64,000 nucleotides of DNA from Sphingobium limneticum (lineage in GTDB: Bacteria; Pseudomonadota; Alphaproteobacteria; Sphingomonadales; Sphingomonadaceae): positions 30,221-94,220 of the forward strand of contig NZ_VYPZ01000013.1 in NCBI RefSeq assembly GCF_008710155.1, read 5' to 3'. The translations under genes were made by a program, and so were the position numbers. Under the pieces are notes generated by a model. The model was not told where the DNA came from and made no database searches. It was given only the letters and a program-made list of their open reading frames with translations. Positions 1 through 7,105 of the stretch are shown here, in pieces. How positions within the stretch are numbered: position 1 is the first letter of the stretch; each line of letters begins with the position of its first letter.

Positions 1-195
1 GAGCGCACGGATGCTATGGGGCGATGAAGCGGCCTGATAGGCGGCGATCAGGCCCTCGTTGACGGTGATGCGCTCGCCGGCGCGCATCTGCACGATCGTC
101 CACGCAAGGTCGGCCGGCGCCCTGACGGCCGGCAGGACAGCCTCAGGCGGCGCTACGGGGATTTCTGGCCCTTCCCGGGCGGTTTCGGTGCTCAC
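1..195 (-). CDS. integrase-like protein, N-terminal fragment (runs off left edge)
   Basis: Only the first 65 codons are in the window. Reading starts at a GTG at 195, preceded on the minus strand by a purine-rich GAGGAGCGAGG. The protein has a Pro/Ala-rich start, then a helical stretch ending in SSPHSIRAL. That pattern resembles the SAM-like core-binding domain at the N-terminus of tyrosine recombinases, where a similar phrase precedes the first helix that grips DNA. The catalytic domain lies outside the window, so the family call is an inference from a short fragment. It is divergent from the DUF1612 gene at 345, with a palindrome between them. Confidence 0.45.
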   Translation of the reverse strand, partial: MSTETAREGPEIPVAPPEAVLPAVRAPADLAWTIVQMRAGERITVNEGLIAAYQAASSPHSIRAL

Positions 196-257
196 GACGC
201 GCCTCGCTCCTCAGCCGCGCTTGTAGCCCACCTTATAAAGAACGGTCAAATCCGCTT

Positions 258-281
258 ATATGATAACTGCAATTATCATAT
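258..281. promoter_or_regulatory. 24-bp imperfect palindrome, candidate operator
   Basis: Nine-base arms ATATGATAA (258-266) and TTATCATAT (273-281) are exact reverse complements, separated by CTGCAA, itself nearly symmetric. The site sits in an AT-rich stretch between the divergent integrase fragment and the DUF1612/HTH gene, where an operator controlling both would lie. The binding protein is unknown; the adjacent HTH protein is the simplest candidate. Confidence 0.5.
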
Positions 282-344
282 GTCCATTATTAAAGAGCAA
301 CAGCATGGTAGACGCTATGGCTATTTTGAGGATATTCTTATGCC

Positions 345-1370
345 ATGCCCATGGCCATCCCAGACCTCTCAGAGCCAATCTGGACCTCCAGGCTAGTCGC
401 CCGTCTGGAACGGGCGGCAGCGGCGATAGGCCGCCTCGATGCCCGTGTTTCTGCCAGTCCTGCCGCCGCACCGTGGCAGCGACGCGCCACCTGGACCGGC
501 TATACCACGGCGCTGCGGGTGCAGGGCGCCGAGATTGACGAAATTGATATTTTCGGACGGGAATGCGCCGTCAATCTGCCCGGTCGCCGGCCGATGCCGA
601 CCAATCTGGACGATCGTGATGCGCTTCCAATTTGGCAGCGGCAATTGGCCCAGCGCGAATCCCGTTATTGGCGAGACGAACTCGCGATCTCAACGGACGT
701 CCCAGAAGATTGGAGCAAGCGGCCAGCCCTCCTCCGCGCGCTTGAGATTACGGCCCGGCGCTCCCGCGCAGACAACACGATCACGCCGTGGCTTGCCGTC
801 CCTGGGCTCCTGCGATCGATGAAGATCACCCAGGCCGTGCTGCCGTGCCTGACCATTGGCGACAAGGCGCTTCGCCTCTCGCCGCGCGACACGCAGGCCA
901 TCGTCCTGCGTAACCTCCTTTCGCTCACCGATCGGGCGGAAGAGGGGCTGGTGAGGCTCCAGGCGATCGAGGAAGACCGCTTACGCGCCGCCGCAGCCCT
1001 CCATGGCGCGCACCGTCCTGGCAAGCTCGTGGAGTTGCTCAGCCTTGTCCAGTTTGTCCCCGTCGTCAGTCCTCGGATGCTCGCCCGACGATTAGACGTG
1101 ACGATCTCTGGTGCCGGCAAACTGCTTTCTCGCGCGGCAGAACTGGACCTTCTAGTGGAGGTGAGCGGTCGTCAGGCTTGGCGGACCTATATGACGCGCG
1201 ATCTGGCTATCGCCTTCGGGTTTGTTGTCCGTCCGGTAGGGCGTCCCCCTGCCCCGCCCCAGGCGCTCCCAGATTTTGTACCCGCGCTCGCAGAGTTTGA
1301 TCGTGAAATGGCCGAACTCGATTCGATGCTAGCTGGCCTCGGTATCGATGTCTCGGCTCACCACCACTGA
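345..1370 (+). CDS. DUF1612 / helix-turn-helix protein (RHE_PE00001 family)
   Basis: This 341-aa protein matches the RHE_PE00001-type family found on rhizobial and sphingomonad plasmids: an N-terminal DUF1612-like region (about residues 1-200, with EPIWTSRLVARLERA and the conserved WPxRRxTWTGYxxAL-like segment) followed by a C-terminal winged-helix/HTH region (about 225-290, PRMLARRLDVTISGAGKLLS). The architecture suggests a DNA-binding regulator; its target is unknown. The start could be 345 or the second Met at 351. The gene converges on parB with a small hairpin between them. Confidence 0.75.
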   Translation: MPMAIPDLSEPIWTSRLVARLERAAAAIGRLDARVSASPAAAPWQRRATWTGYTTALRVQGAEIDEIDIFGRECAVNLPGRRPMPTNLDDRDALPIWQRQLAQRESRYWRDELAISTDVPEDWSKRPALLRALEITARRSRADNTITPWLAVPGLLRSMKITQAVLPCLTIGDKALRLSPRDTQAIVLRNLLSLTDRAEEGLVRLQAIEEDRLRAAAALHGAHRPGKLVELLSLVQFVPVVSPRMLARRLDVTISGAGKLLSRAAELDLLVEVSGRQAWRTYMTRDLAIAFGFVVRPVGRPPAPPQALPDFVPALAEFDREMAELDSMLAGLGIDVSAHHH

Positions 1371-1384
1371 TTGAGTTGTAGCGG

Positions 1385-1408
1385 GGCGTGACCGCTCGAT
1401 GTCACGCC
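1385..1408. terminator. hairpin between convergent DUF1612 gene and parB
   Basis: GGCGTGAC (1385-1392) and GTCACGCC (1401-1408) form a perfect 8-bp stem with an 8-base loop, placed between the stops of two convergent genes. A weak T-rich tail follows on the plus strand only. It is probably a terminator, but lacks a strong U tract. Confidence 0.5.
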
Positions 1409-1431
1409 TCCCGTTCTTGCGTCGGCCCACT

Positions 1432-2448
1432 TCAGGCCCAGTGCGCGTCAAGGACCTCGCGAATGGCCTTCTCGGCATCCTCCCGAGACGCCCCACCCTT
1501 ATTGAGAAGTGTCAGGCGAATTCCCTTGCGATCATTGCCCTCGATGCGGAGCACAGCTTTCCCGGTCTCGCTCGAAACAATTTGCGCCATTCCTGACTTC
1601 TTGGGGGATCCTGACCTTTTGGGGGGATCGGCCGCCAGCGCCAATGCACGGACGATCTCCGGCACAGCCATGGGAGCGCCCTCCCCTCCCGATCGAGCAC
1701 TGAGCGCGGCCGCTTCGGCAAATACGCGTTGGCGACGATCATCGGGCTTCAGAAGAGGCTTGATCGCCGTGACATGTTTGATCCGCAAATCCTGCGGATT
1801 GGGAAAGGCGACCATTAATTCCGCTGGTAGGCGTGCGAGATCGAGATAACGGCTCAACCAGCTTTCTGTGACGTTTATCCGCTCGGCCATGACCTTCTGG
1901 CGGCCCTCATAATAGGCATCAAGCGCACGGAGATAGTCGCGTGCCCGCTCCAGGTCGCTGAGGTCTTCGCGCGCCCTGTTCTCAATGTCCGCTACGCGAA
2001 ACGCTTCCTCGTCCGACAATTCGCGAATGTCGATCAGGAAGCGGAAGTCGGGGTAATTGTGGCCGCGCAACCAGCTGATCGACCAATGACGGCGCGCGCC
2101 GCAGATTACCTCAAAATCATAATCGGGTTCGCCGCGCACACGACGGACGATCGCGGGCATCTCCTGGCGCCCTTGTGCCTTTATGCTCTCGATAAGATCG
2201 GCGCACCGCTCTTCGTTGAGCAAGGCATATTCCCGGTTATGCCCCGCCCACATCCGGCAACGCGCGGGATCCACCAGTTCATGGGTGCGGCTGACGACTG
2301 TCCCTGCCGCCAGTTCGGCCAATCGATTTTCCCTACCGGTGAGGACATTGGCGCCCAGCCCAGACCGACGCGGCGCGGGAGCGCCGTCTTCGGGCGGATT
2401 GATGCCCGCTGCCAGCTCTGCTGCGAAACTCGCGTTTTTCCTGCTCAT
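1432..2448 (-). CDS. parB: ParB-family plasmid partition protein
   Basis: This 338-aa DNA-binding partition protein belongs to the replication/partition block. It has the ParB/Srx N-terminal fold with the GARRHWS version of the CTP-binding GxRRxxA box (about residue 117), a central HTH (ERINVTESWLSRYLDLARLP) and a basic C-terminus. ParB binds parS, spreads on DNA and stimulates the ParA ATPase so that plasmid copies are pulled apart. It lies 46 bp downstream of parA, and the gap holds an 18-bp palindrome that is probably its binding site. Confidence 0.93.
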   Translation of the reverse strand: MSRKNASFAAELAAGINPPEDGAPAPRRSGLGANVLTGRENRLAELAAGTVVSRTHELVDPARCRMWAGHNREYALLNEERCADLIESIKAQGRQEMPAIVRRVRGEPDYDFEVICGARRHWSISWLRGHNYPDFRFLIDIRELSDEEAFRVADIENRAREDLSDLERARDYLRALDAYYEGRQKVMAERINVTESWLSRYLDLARLPAELMVAFPNPQDLRIKHVTAIKPLLKPDDRRQRVFAEAAALSARSGGEGAPMAVPEIVRALALAADPPKRSGSPKKSGMAQIVSSETGKAVLRIEGNDRKGIRLTLLNKGGASREDAEKAIREVLDAHWA

Positions 2449-2468
2449 GAAGCCGTTCCTTTACCCGG

Positions 2469-2486
2469 AATTGCACCGGTGCAATT
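2469..2486. promoter_or_regulatory. parS: parS-like palindrome, copy 1
   Basis: AATTGCACCGGTGCAATT is a perfect 18-bp palindrome located between the parA stop and the parB start. The identical 18-mer occurs at 3866-3883, between repA and parA, and I saw no third copy. Exact duplication at both gene borders of the partition operon is what one expects of a centromere site bound by the local ParB. Confidence 0.8.
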
Positions 2487-2494
2487 TTCCCAAT

Positions 2495-3697
2495 TCACGC
2501 CAAACCTTCCTTGCGCAAACGGCTCAAATGGCTGGGCCACATCGCTCGAATATCCAGCTCGAGTTCGGCATTCACACCGTCGAGATAGGTGAGGCAGCGG
2601 TTGCGCACCGCACTGCTTGTCACCGGGCCGTCGAGTTCATAAACCGTCATAAGACGAGCCGTCGCATTGTCGATCTCAGCAGAATCCTTGAGCGGCGTGC
2701 GCACCATCGCGTGGCCAAAGAGCGTCCGCATCAGGGTGAGCAGCTCCTTCTGCATCGACTTGTTCTCGTCGACCTTGGAGGCGACGAACCGAAGGAATTT
2801 TAGAGTCGGGGCAAAGCCGCGTTCGGCCAGCGTCTCGATCGTCTCATCAAGCATCGCCAGAAACGCCGCAGTCGAAGAAAAGTCCATGACGGTGGGAGGC
2901 ACTGGCACGACGAGAGCATTCGCCGCGCGCAAAACCGATAAAGATATGGCACCAAGGGCTGGCGGTGGATCGAGGACGATGACATCGAACCGGTCGGCGA
3001 TGCTGGCGATGCCCTGGGAAAGACGATCGATAAGCCCCCCCTGCCCTCGTGCCATTCGGGCGGCGATCTCATATTCCGACTGGAACAACCGCAAATTGGC
3101 AGGAATGAGTTCGAGACCATCAAAGTGCGTCTTGCGCAACGCATAGTCCAGTGACGTCATCTCCTCTTGGCGAAGAAATGGATAAAGCGTGTCGTCCTCA
3201 GTCAGATCGAGATCCGGCACATAGCCGAACAGCGTCGTCGCGGAGGCTTGGCTGTCGCAGTCGATAAGGGCAACGCGGTAGCCCTGGATCGCGAGATATT
3301 GGGCAAGGTGGACCGACAAGGTCGATTTGCCGACGCCTCCCTTGAAATTCTGGACGGCCACGACACAACAGGGGTCTTCGGCCGCCCTCCAGGGTCGCGT
3401 GCCAAACAGGCCGCGCATATCGTTGAGTTGGGCAAGCGTGTAACCCACTCTACGATTATTTTCAGTTCGCGGGGGCGGCGGAAGACGGCCATCTTTTTCT
3501 GCGTCGCGGATTGCAGCTGGCGTTCGCCCGACCAAATCCGCAGCCTTGCCAATCGGAAAGGTCGGCTCCCGACGATCATCCGCTCGGGCGCTGCGCGCAG
3601 AATCGCGAAGGCGCTCCAGTACCGATGAGGTCCGCTGGGCAAGCGTCGCCACCGAAAGAAGATCATGGGTGTCGTGGATGTCTAGTGATGCTGCCAC
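2495..3697 (-). CDS. parA: ParA-family partition ATPase with N-terminal HTH
   Basis: This 400-aa protein has an N-terminal MerR/HTH-like DNA-binding segment (about residues 48-95) and then the deviant Walker A KGGVGKST (from residue 119), the LIDCDSQAS segment and VIVLDPPPALG. The long N-terminus marks it as an autoregulating type Ia ParA that represses its own promoter as well as driving plasmid segregation with ParB. The start is a GTG at 3697 preceded by AAAAAGGGG. A sigma70-type promoter with an overlapping inverted repeat lies just upstream. Confidence 0.93.
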   Translation of the reverse strand: MAASLDIHDTHDLLSVATLAQRTSSVLERLRDSARSARADDRREPTFPIGKAADLVGRTPAAIRDAEKDGRLPPPPRTENNRRVGYTLAQLNDMRGLFGTRPWRAAEDPCCVVAVQNFKGGVGKSTLSVHLAQYLAIQGYRVALIDCDSQASATTLFGYVPDLDLTEDDTLYPFLRQEEMTSLDYALRKTHFDGLELIPANLRLFQSEYEIAARMARGQGGLIDRLSQGIASIADRFDVIVLDPPPALGAISLSVLRAANALVVPVPPTVMDFSSTAAFLAMLDETIETLAERGFAPTLKFLRFVASKVDENKSMQKELLTLMRTLFGHAMVRTPLKDSAEIDNATARLMTVYELDGPVTSSAVRNRCLTYLDGVNAELELDIRAMWPSHLSRLRKEGLA

Positions 3698-3717
3698 AGG
3701 GCGCCCCTTTTTGAAAC

Positions 3718-3754
3718 TAGGGGTATAGTAGCCCTACTTGCGCTTTTTCGTCAA
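3718..3754 (-). promoter_or_regulatory. parA promoter with overlapping operator-like repeat
   Basis: On the minus strand TTGACG (3754-3749) and TACTAT (3730-3725) are separated by 18 bases, a good sigma70-like spacing, about 30 bp upstream of the parA GTG. An inverted repeat TAGGG...CCCTA (3718-3736) covers the -10 box, so a repressor bound there would block transcription. ParA with its HTH is the likely repressor. Functional assignment is inferred from position. Confidence 0.55.
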
Positions 3755-3865
3755 ACATAAGCGTTATTTCGAAAGTGATGCCTCGCTGCAGAGGCGAATA
3801 GGGACGTTGGGGCGATCAGTGGCCTCAAAAAAGCGACCCATCCTGACTCGTTGGGGGCGTGTGAA

Positions 3866-3883
3866 AATTGCACCGGTGCAATT
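3866..3883. promoter_or_regulatory. parS: parS-like palindrome, copy 2
   Basis: This is an exact second copy of the 18-bp palindrome found at 2469-2486, lying 4 bp beyond the repA stop and upstream of the parA promoter. Two copies bracketing parA support a centromere role and possibly ParB-dependent control of the operon. Confidence 0.8.
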
Positions 3884-3887
3884 CCCT

Positions 3888-5054
3888 CTATGGACGACCC
3901 CTTCGAGCCACGAAACTCTCGCAAAATCCGGTCCACGAGCTGAGCAATTTGGCACCCTTGAGCTTTGCCAGACGGTCGCCCATCTGCTGGCGATAGGCGT
4001 CAGCTATGAGATCGATATCCCAACCGCCGCCATGTGATCGGGCAACCGCAGCCAGGGTCTGGGTATTGAACCGGATCGTTCCCTGCGGGAAGACGATCTC
4101 AGAGCTCTTCTCTGCTGCGGTCAGCCCGCTGATCGCCGCTTTCACGACTGATCCGACGTCAACCATCTCGGCGACCGACTCCACTGAACCCTCGCGCCGC
4201 GCCTTCCGTCCAGTCGCATGCCTCTCAATCTCATCGACGGTTGCGATCTGCGCGGGCGCATCCTTTGGCTCGAAGCGGAACTCGATCTCGGTCACCGTTC
4301 GGCCCTGCCGTATCTCCTTCCACTCGACGCGGAAGTGAGCCAGCTGATCAATTTCGGCCTTCGCTTTTTCAAGCACCTTGCGCCGCAGTTGCGCGAAATC
4401 CTTATACACGTCCGGCGATATGCCCAGCGCTGCGCGCAGCGCCGCCATATCGCCCTTCCAGGTCGACTGGCGACGATGGAGCCGCAGCGATCCAATCTCA
4501 TAGAGCTTGAGCGCATAGCTCGATCGGAAGCCCAGCACCGCCTGCCTATTCAGGACAGCATAGCTCTCGGATTCCTGGATGAGCTTGCGCGCATCAGGCG
4601 TAAACTCCCATTCGATCCAACCCGCATCCGCGCCGTCTGTATCTTCCGCCTCTTCGCGAGACGACGAGATCAGGGAAAAGCGCAGCGTCGCTTTCTTGCC
4701 GCGCCAGGACCGGTCGTCGATCGCAAACAAGGTCCGGTGCAGTTCCTCCAACATTTCGGAGATCCGTTCATTACCCTTATGACCGCGGCGAATATCGGCC
4801 TTGCGCATCCGATGCGGCCGATCTTGCCAAGCATCGCCGCCTGCGGTCAGGATCATCAACGCGAGCAATCGGGACGCCGTCAGGCTGAGCGATTGGCCTT
4901 TCACGAATTTGATCTCAACGATGCTGCCGGGTTTGGCGAATTCTTCGCCACCCTTGGCCTGCAAAGCCGCTGCGACACGCATAGCGCGGCCCGGCGCCGA
5001 CTCGGCTTGCGCCTCTTGCGCTGCATTGGCGCTTAGATTTTCCGCATGTTCCAT
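3888..5054 (-). CDS. repA: Rep_3-type plasmid replication initiator
   Basis: A 388-aa initiator of the RepB/Rep_3 winged-helix superfamily. Recognisable features are the N-terminal SLSLTASRLLALMILTAGGD region, the YAVLNRQAVLGFRSSYALKLYEI segment typical of the first winged helix (about residues 165-190), and ISPDVYKDFAQLRRKVLEKA leading into the second winged helix with the WKEIRQGRTVTEIEFRF strand pair. Rep proteins of this type bind iterons and open the origin. The iteron array lies immediately upstream at 5152-5420. The gene heads the leftward repA-parA-parB block. Confidence 0.92.
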   Translation of the reverse strand: MEHAENLSANAAQEAQAESAPGRAMRVAAALQAKGGEEFAKPGSIVEIKFVKGQSLSLTASRLLALMILTAGGDAWQDRPHRMRKADIRRGHKGNERISEMLEELHRTLFAIDDRSWRGKKATLRFSLISSSREEAEDTDGADAGWIEWEFTPDARKLIQESESYAVLNRQAVLGFRSSYALKLYEIGSLRLHRRQSTWKGDMAALRAALGISPDVYKDFAQLRRKVLEKAKAEIDQLAHFRVEWKEIRQGRTVTEIEFRFEPKDAPAQIATVDEIERHATGRKARREGSVESVAEMVDVGSVVKAAISGLTAAEKSSEIVFPQGTIRFNTQTLAAVARSHGGGWDIDLIADAYRQQMGDRLAKLKGAKLLSSWTGFCESFVARRGRP

Positions 5055-5151
5055 GTCATATAGGCCGAACGCATATTTAGCAGATTCGTCCGATTGCTGC
5101 CTGACCTGTCCTCGCTCGTCAAGTCAGGGCAGGCTAAAACACTTTCTGTCG

Positions 5152-5420
5152 CCCCCATCCGGTCAGGATAGAACTGTGTGGCATTCCCGCAAAAGCCCTT
5201 AGATTCTGCCGAGTCGCTATCCGAGTCACGTTCTTCCCGTTTTCGGCTCGCTCACGCTTGATAAACGGGGCAGAATGACACCATTCCAGAGCGCGGGCGC
5301 GCCAAAGGCCGTTCCCCCCAATCGGTCAGGATAGCCCCAAGAGGTCAGTTATCTGCCCCCGACCGGTCAGGATGACGCCCCCGCCGGGTCAGGCAAAGTC
5401 CCCCATGCGGTCAGGATAAA
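5152..5420. repeat. oriV: iteron array, replication origin (oriV)
   Basis: Five imperfect repeats of the form CCCCC(A/G)NNCGGTCAGGATA start at 5315, 5335 (degenerate), 5356, 5378 and 5400, spaced 20-22 bp apart, with an outlying good copy at 5152. Periods of two helical turns, a position directly upstream of repA and lower GC flanks (5430-5530) are what one expects of an iteron-controlled origin. The stretch 5055-5734 has no convincing gene; besides the iterons it contains a 19-bp palindrome and the ssb leader. Confidence 0.85.
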
Positions 5421-5510
5421 CGCGACAGATCATTGAAATTGCAGACCTTTTCGGCGCAGAATCTGAATCACTTAGAATCATGAATCCTTCCGCTGCGAGC
5501 AGCGGCGTTG

Positions 5511-5529
5511 TTTTAGAATGATTCTAAAA
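5511..5529. promoter_or_regulatory. 19-bp perfect palindrome beside the origin
   Basis: TTTTAGAAT (5511-5519) and ATTCTAAAA (5521-5529) flank a single central base. A partial relative, TTAGAATCATGAATC, lies about 35 bp to the left. It is AT-rich in a GC-rich replicon and lies next to the iterons. It could be a DNA-unwinding or host-factor site, or an operator; I cannot tell which. Confidence 0.4.
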
Positions 5530-5574
5530 AACCAAGCACGCGATTCGCTGAGCCTTTAGCTCAGACAGCAGAAC

Positions 5575-5733
5575 CGACCTCCCCCTAGCTGGGGGGATAC
5601 CGCCAGACCGGTGTTCCACGATAGCATCCCGGTCTCGATGCTTGGCAGATATGCCCAGCGACGAGATCCTCGGCGACCCGATAGCAGCTGAACCACCGCT
5701 CATCGCCGCTGGGCTGACGCAGTGAGGAGGTCG
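5575..5733 (+). promoter_or_regulatory. structured leader of the first ssb gene
   Basis: CGACCTCC (5575-5582) is the exact complement of GGAGGTCG (5726-5733), and the latter contains the ribosome-binding site GGAGG two bases before the ATG. Inside this long-range stem are the G/C inverted repeat TCCCCC...GGGGGGA (5580-5597) and AGACCGG/CCGGTCT (5612-5639 area). The arrangement of outer stem around the Shine-Dalgarno plus inner hairpins recurs before several other leading-region genes. Confidence 0.45.
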
Positions 5734-5734
5734 T

Positions 5735-6055
5735 ATGATCAATTTTGCCAAATTCGAAATTATCGGACGGATCGGTGAGATCGACGCCAAGCCGAAGGTC
5801 ACGAACATCTCGGTATGCGCGAACTATCGCCGCCGCGCAGAAGGCGACCAGTGGATCGAGGATAGCTATTGGAACCGCGTCGTCATTTTCAGCGACGGCC
5901 AGCGGAAATATATCGATGAGAAGGCTCAGGTTGGCGATCTCGTGCGGATTGCCGGACGGCTCCGTGACACCTCCTACGAGCGCGATGGCACCACCCACTA
6001 CACGACCGACCGTATCGTCGAAGAGTTCGGTGTGCTCGCGGCAAAGGCGGCATAG
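5735..6055 (+). CDS. ssb: single-stranded DNA-binding protein (divergent SSB)
   Basis: A 106-aa protein with an OB-fold SSB pattern: opening strand MINFAKFEIIGRIGEI, then the YWNRVVIFSDGQRKYIDE segment and the VRIAGRLRDTSYE strand that corresponds to the VEGRLR element of SSBs. It lacks the acidic C-terminal tip (it ends AAKAA) that recruits partner proteins, unlike the second SSB at 19890. GGAGGTCGT precedes the ATG. As the gene farthest from the candidate oriT it would enter a recipient late in the leading segment. It may coat the incoming single strand. Confidence 0.85.
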   Translation: MINFAKFEIIGRIGEIDAKPKVTNISVCANYRRRAEGDQWIEDSYWNRVVIFSDGQRKYIDEKAQVGDLVRIAGRLRDTSYERDGTTHYTTDRIVEEFGVLAAKAA

Positions 6056-6105
6056 GTCGTAGGAGACAGCGTCGATCGGGCCAGAGGGGAGGGGGCATGC
6101 GCGGA

Positions 6106-6134
6106 GCGAACCTAATCTTCGATAGGAGTTTCGC
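6106..6134 (+). promoter_or_regulatory. stem-loop covering the ribosome-binding site of the Toprim gene
   Basis: GCGAA-CCTA (6106-6114) pairs with TAGG (6123-6126) and TTCGC (6130-6134), leaving AGT as an internal bulge. The Shine-Dalgarno AGGAG (6124-6128) is inside the 3' arm, so the ATG at 6137 would be occluded when the hairpin forms. Confidence 0.4.
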
Positions 6135-6136
6135 TT

Positions 6137-7036
6137 ATGTCAGCCACCATCGACGCGGCGATTCGCGCCAAGCAGATCGTCGAGAGCTTGGGCGGACGCT
6201 GGTCTGGATCGCGCGGCGAGTGCCGCTGCCCCGCCCATGACGATCATTCCCCCAGTCTTTCGGTCCGCCTCGGCACCAAGGCGATCCTGTTCAAATGCTT
6301 CGCCGGATGCACATCGACCGATGTCCTCAAGGCTCTCGATCGTCAGGGTTTGCACGATCGAGAGCCGATCCATGTCGAACCGCGCGCGGCGTCACGCGAT
6401 CTGAGCGGTTTGGCCAGGTCATTATGGCAGCACAGCATCCCCATCGCCGGCACACCGGCTGAAGCCTATCTTCATGCTCGGGGCCTTTATGCGCCGACGC
6501 CCGACCTTCGCTTCAATCCACAGACGATCATGGGCAAGGGGAAGGATCGGCGCAGCCTTCCCGCAATGATCGCGGCAGTGAGAAATGAGCTGGGCCTGGT
6601 CGCGGTCCACCGGACTTTTCTTGATCCCACCGACATTTTGCGGCGCCCCTTCCGCAAGCCCAAGCTCGCGCTGGGTCTGCTTGGTTCGGGCAGCGTGCGG
6701 TTTGGTGAGCCGGATGACGTTCTGGGCATCGCCGAGGGGATCGAAGATGCCCTGTCCGCCATCGACTGGTTCCAATTGCCGGTTTGGGCCGTGCTTGGTG
6801 CCGAGCGCTACGCCCATGTCGGCATACCGTCCCACGTGAAGCGCGTCATCGTGTTTGGTCAGCGGAACACGGCGGCGAAGATCTGCCTGAAGAGGGCAGG
6901 GGAGCACCTCAGCGCCAACGGGCGAAGGGTCGAGGAGTGGCTCCCGTCCGAGTATGACGATTGGAACGATGCTCTGCGCGATCGGCTTGCCCGCAACGCC
7001 GTTCCTCGCACCGTGATCCAGACACCCTCCCACTGA
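6137..7036 (+). CDS. CHC2-type zinc finger / Toprim primase-like protein
   Basis: A 299-aa protein resembling plasmid and phage DNA primases of the DUF7146/Toprim type. The N-terminal zinc-binding element is visible as C29, C31 and H34 (CRCPAHDDHSPSL), then C54 and C58 (FKCFAGCTSTDVLKAL). The Toprim metal-binding core is near residue 194-206 (DDVLGIAEGIEDALSA), with EGIEDA providing the catalytic glutamate. Such proteins prime or help prime second-strand synthesis. In the leading region this fits conversion of incoming single-stranded DNA to duplex. It sits between ssb and the methylase-helicase gene, all rightward. Confidence 0.85.
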   Translation: MSATIDAAIRAKQIVESLGGRWSGSRGECRCPAHDDHSPSLSVRLGTKAILFKCFAGCTSTDVLKALDRQGLHDREPIHVEPRAASRDLSGLARSLWQHSIPIAGTPAEAYLHARGLYAPTPDLRFNPQTIMGKGKDRRSLPAMIAAVRNELGLVAVHRTFLDPTDILRRPFRKPKLALGLLGSGSVRFGEPDDVLGIAEGIEDALSAIDWFQLPVWAVLGAERYAHVGIPSHVKRVIVFGQRNTAAKICLKRAGEHLSANGRRVEEWLPSEYDDWNDALRDRLARNAVPRTVIQTPSH

Positions 7037-7048
7037 AGAGAGGAGAGG

Positions 7049-7102
7049 AGGCCTCCGGCTTGTTGATCCGGTGATGGGCACCGGACGATACGATGGAGGC
7101 CT
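7049..7102 (+). promoter_or_regulatory. nested stem-loop leader sequestering the ribosome-binding site
   Basis: Outer arms AGGCCTCC (7049-7056) and GGAGGCCT (7095-7102) are perfectly complementary, and the 3' arm is the Shine-Dalgarno for the ATG at 7106. An inner hairpin TCCGGTG/CACCGGA (7067-7073, 7079-7085) sits within. The same layout with different inner-stem sequence precedes the gene at 14697. Confidence 0.55.
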
Positions 7103-7105
7103 ACA

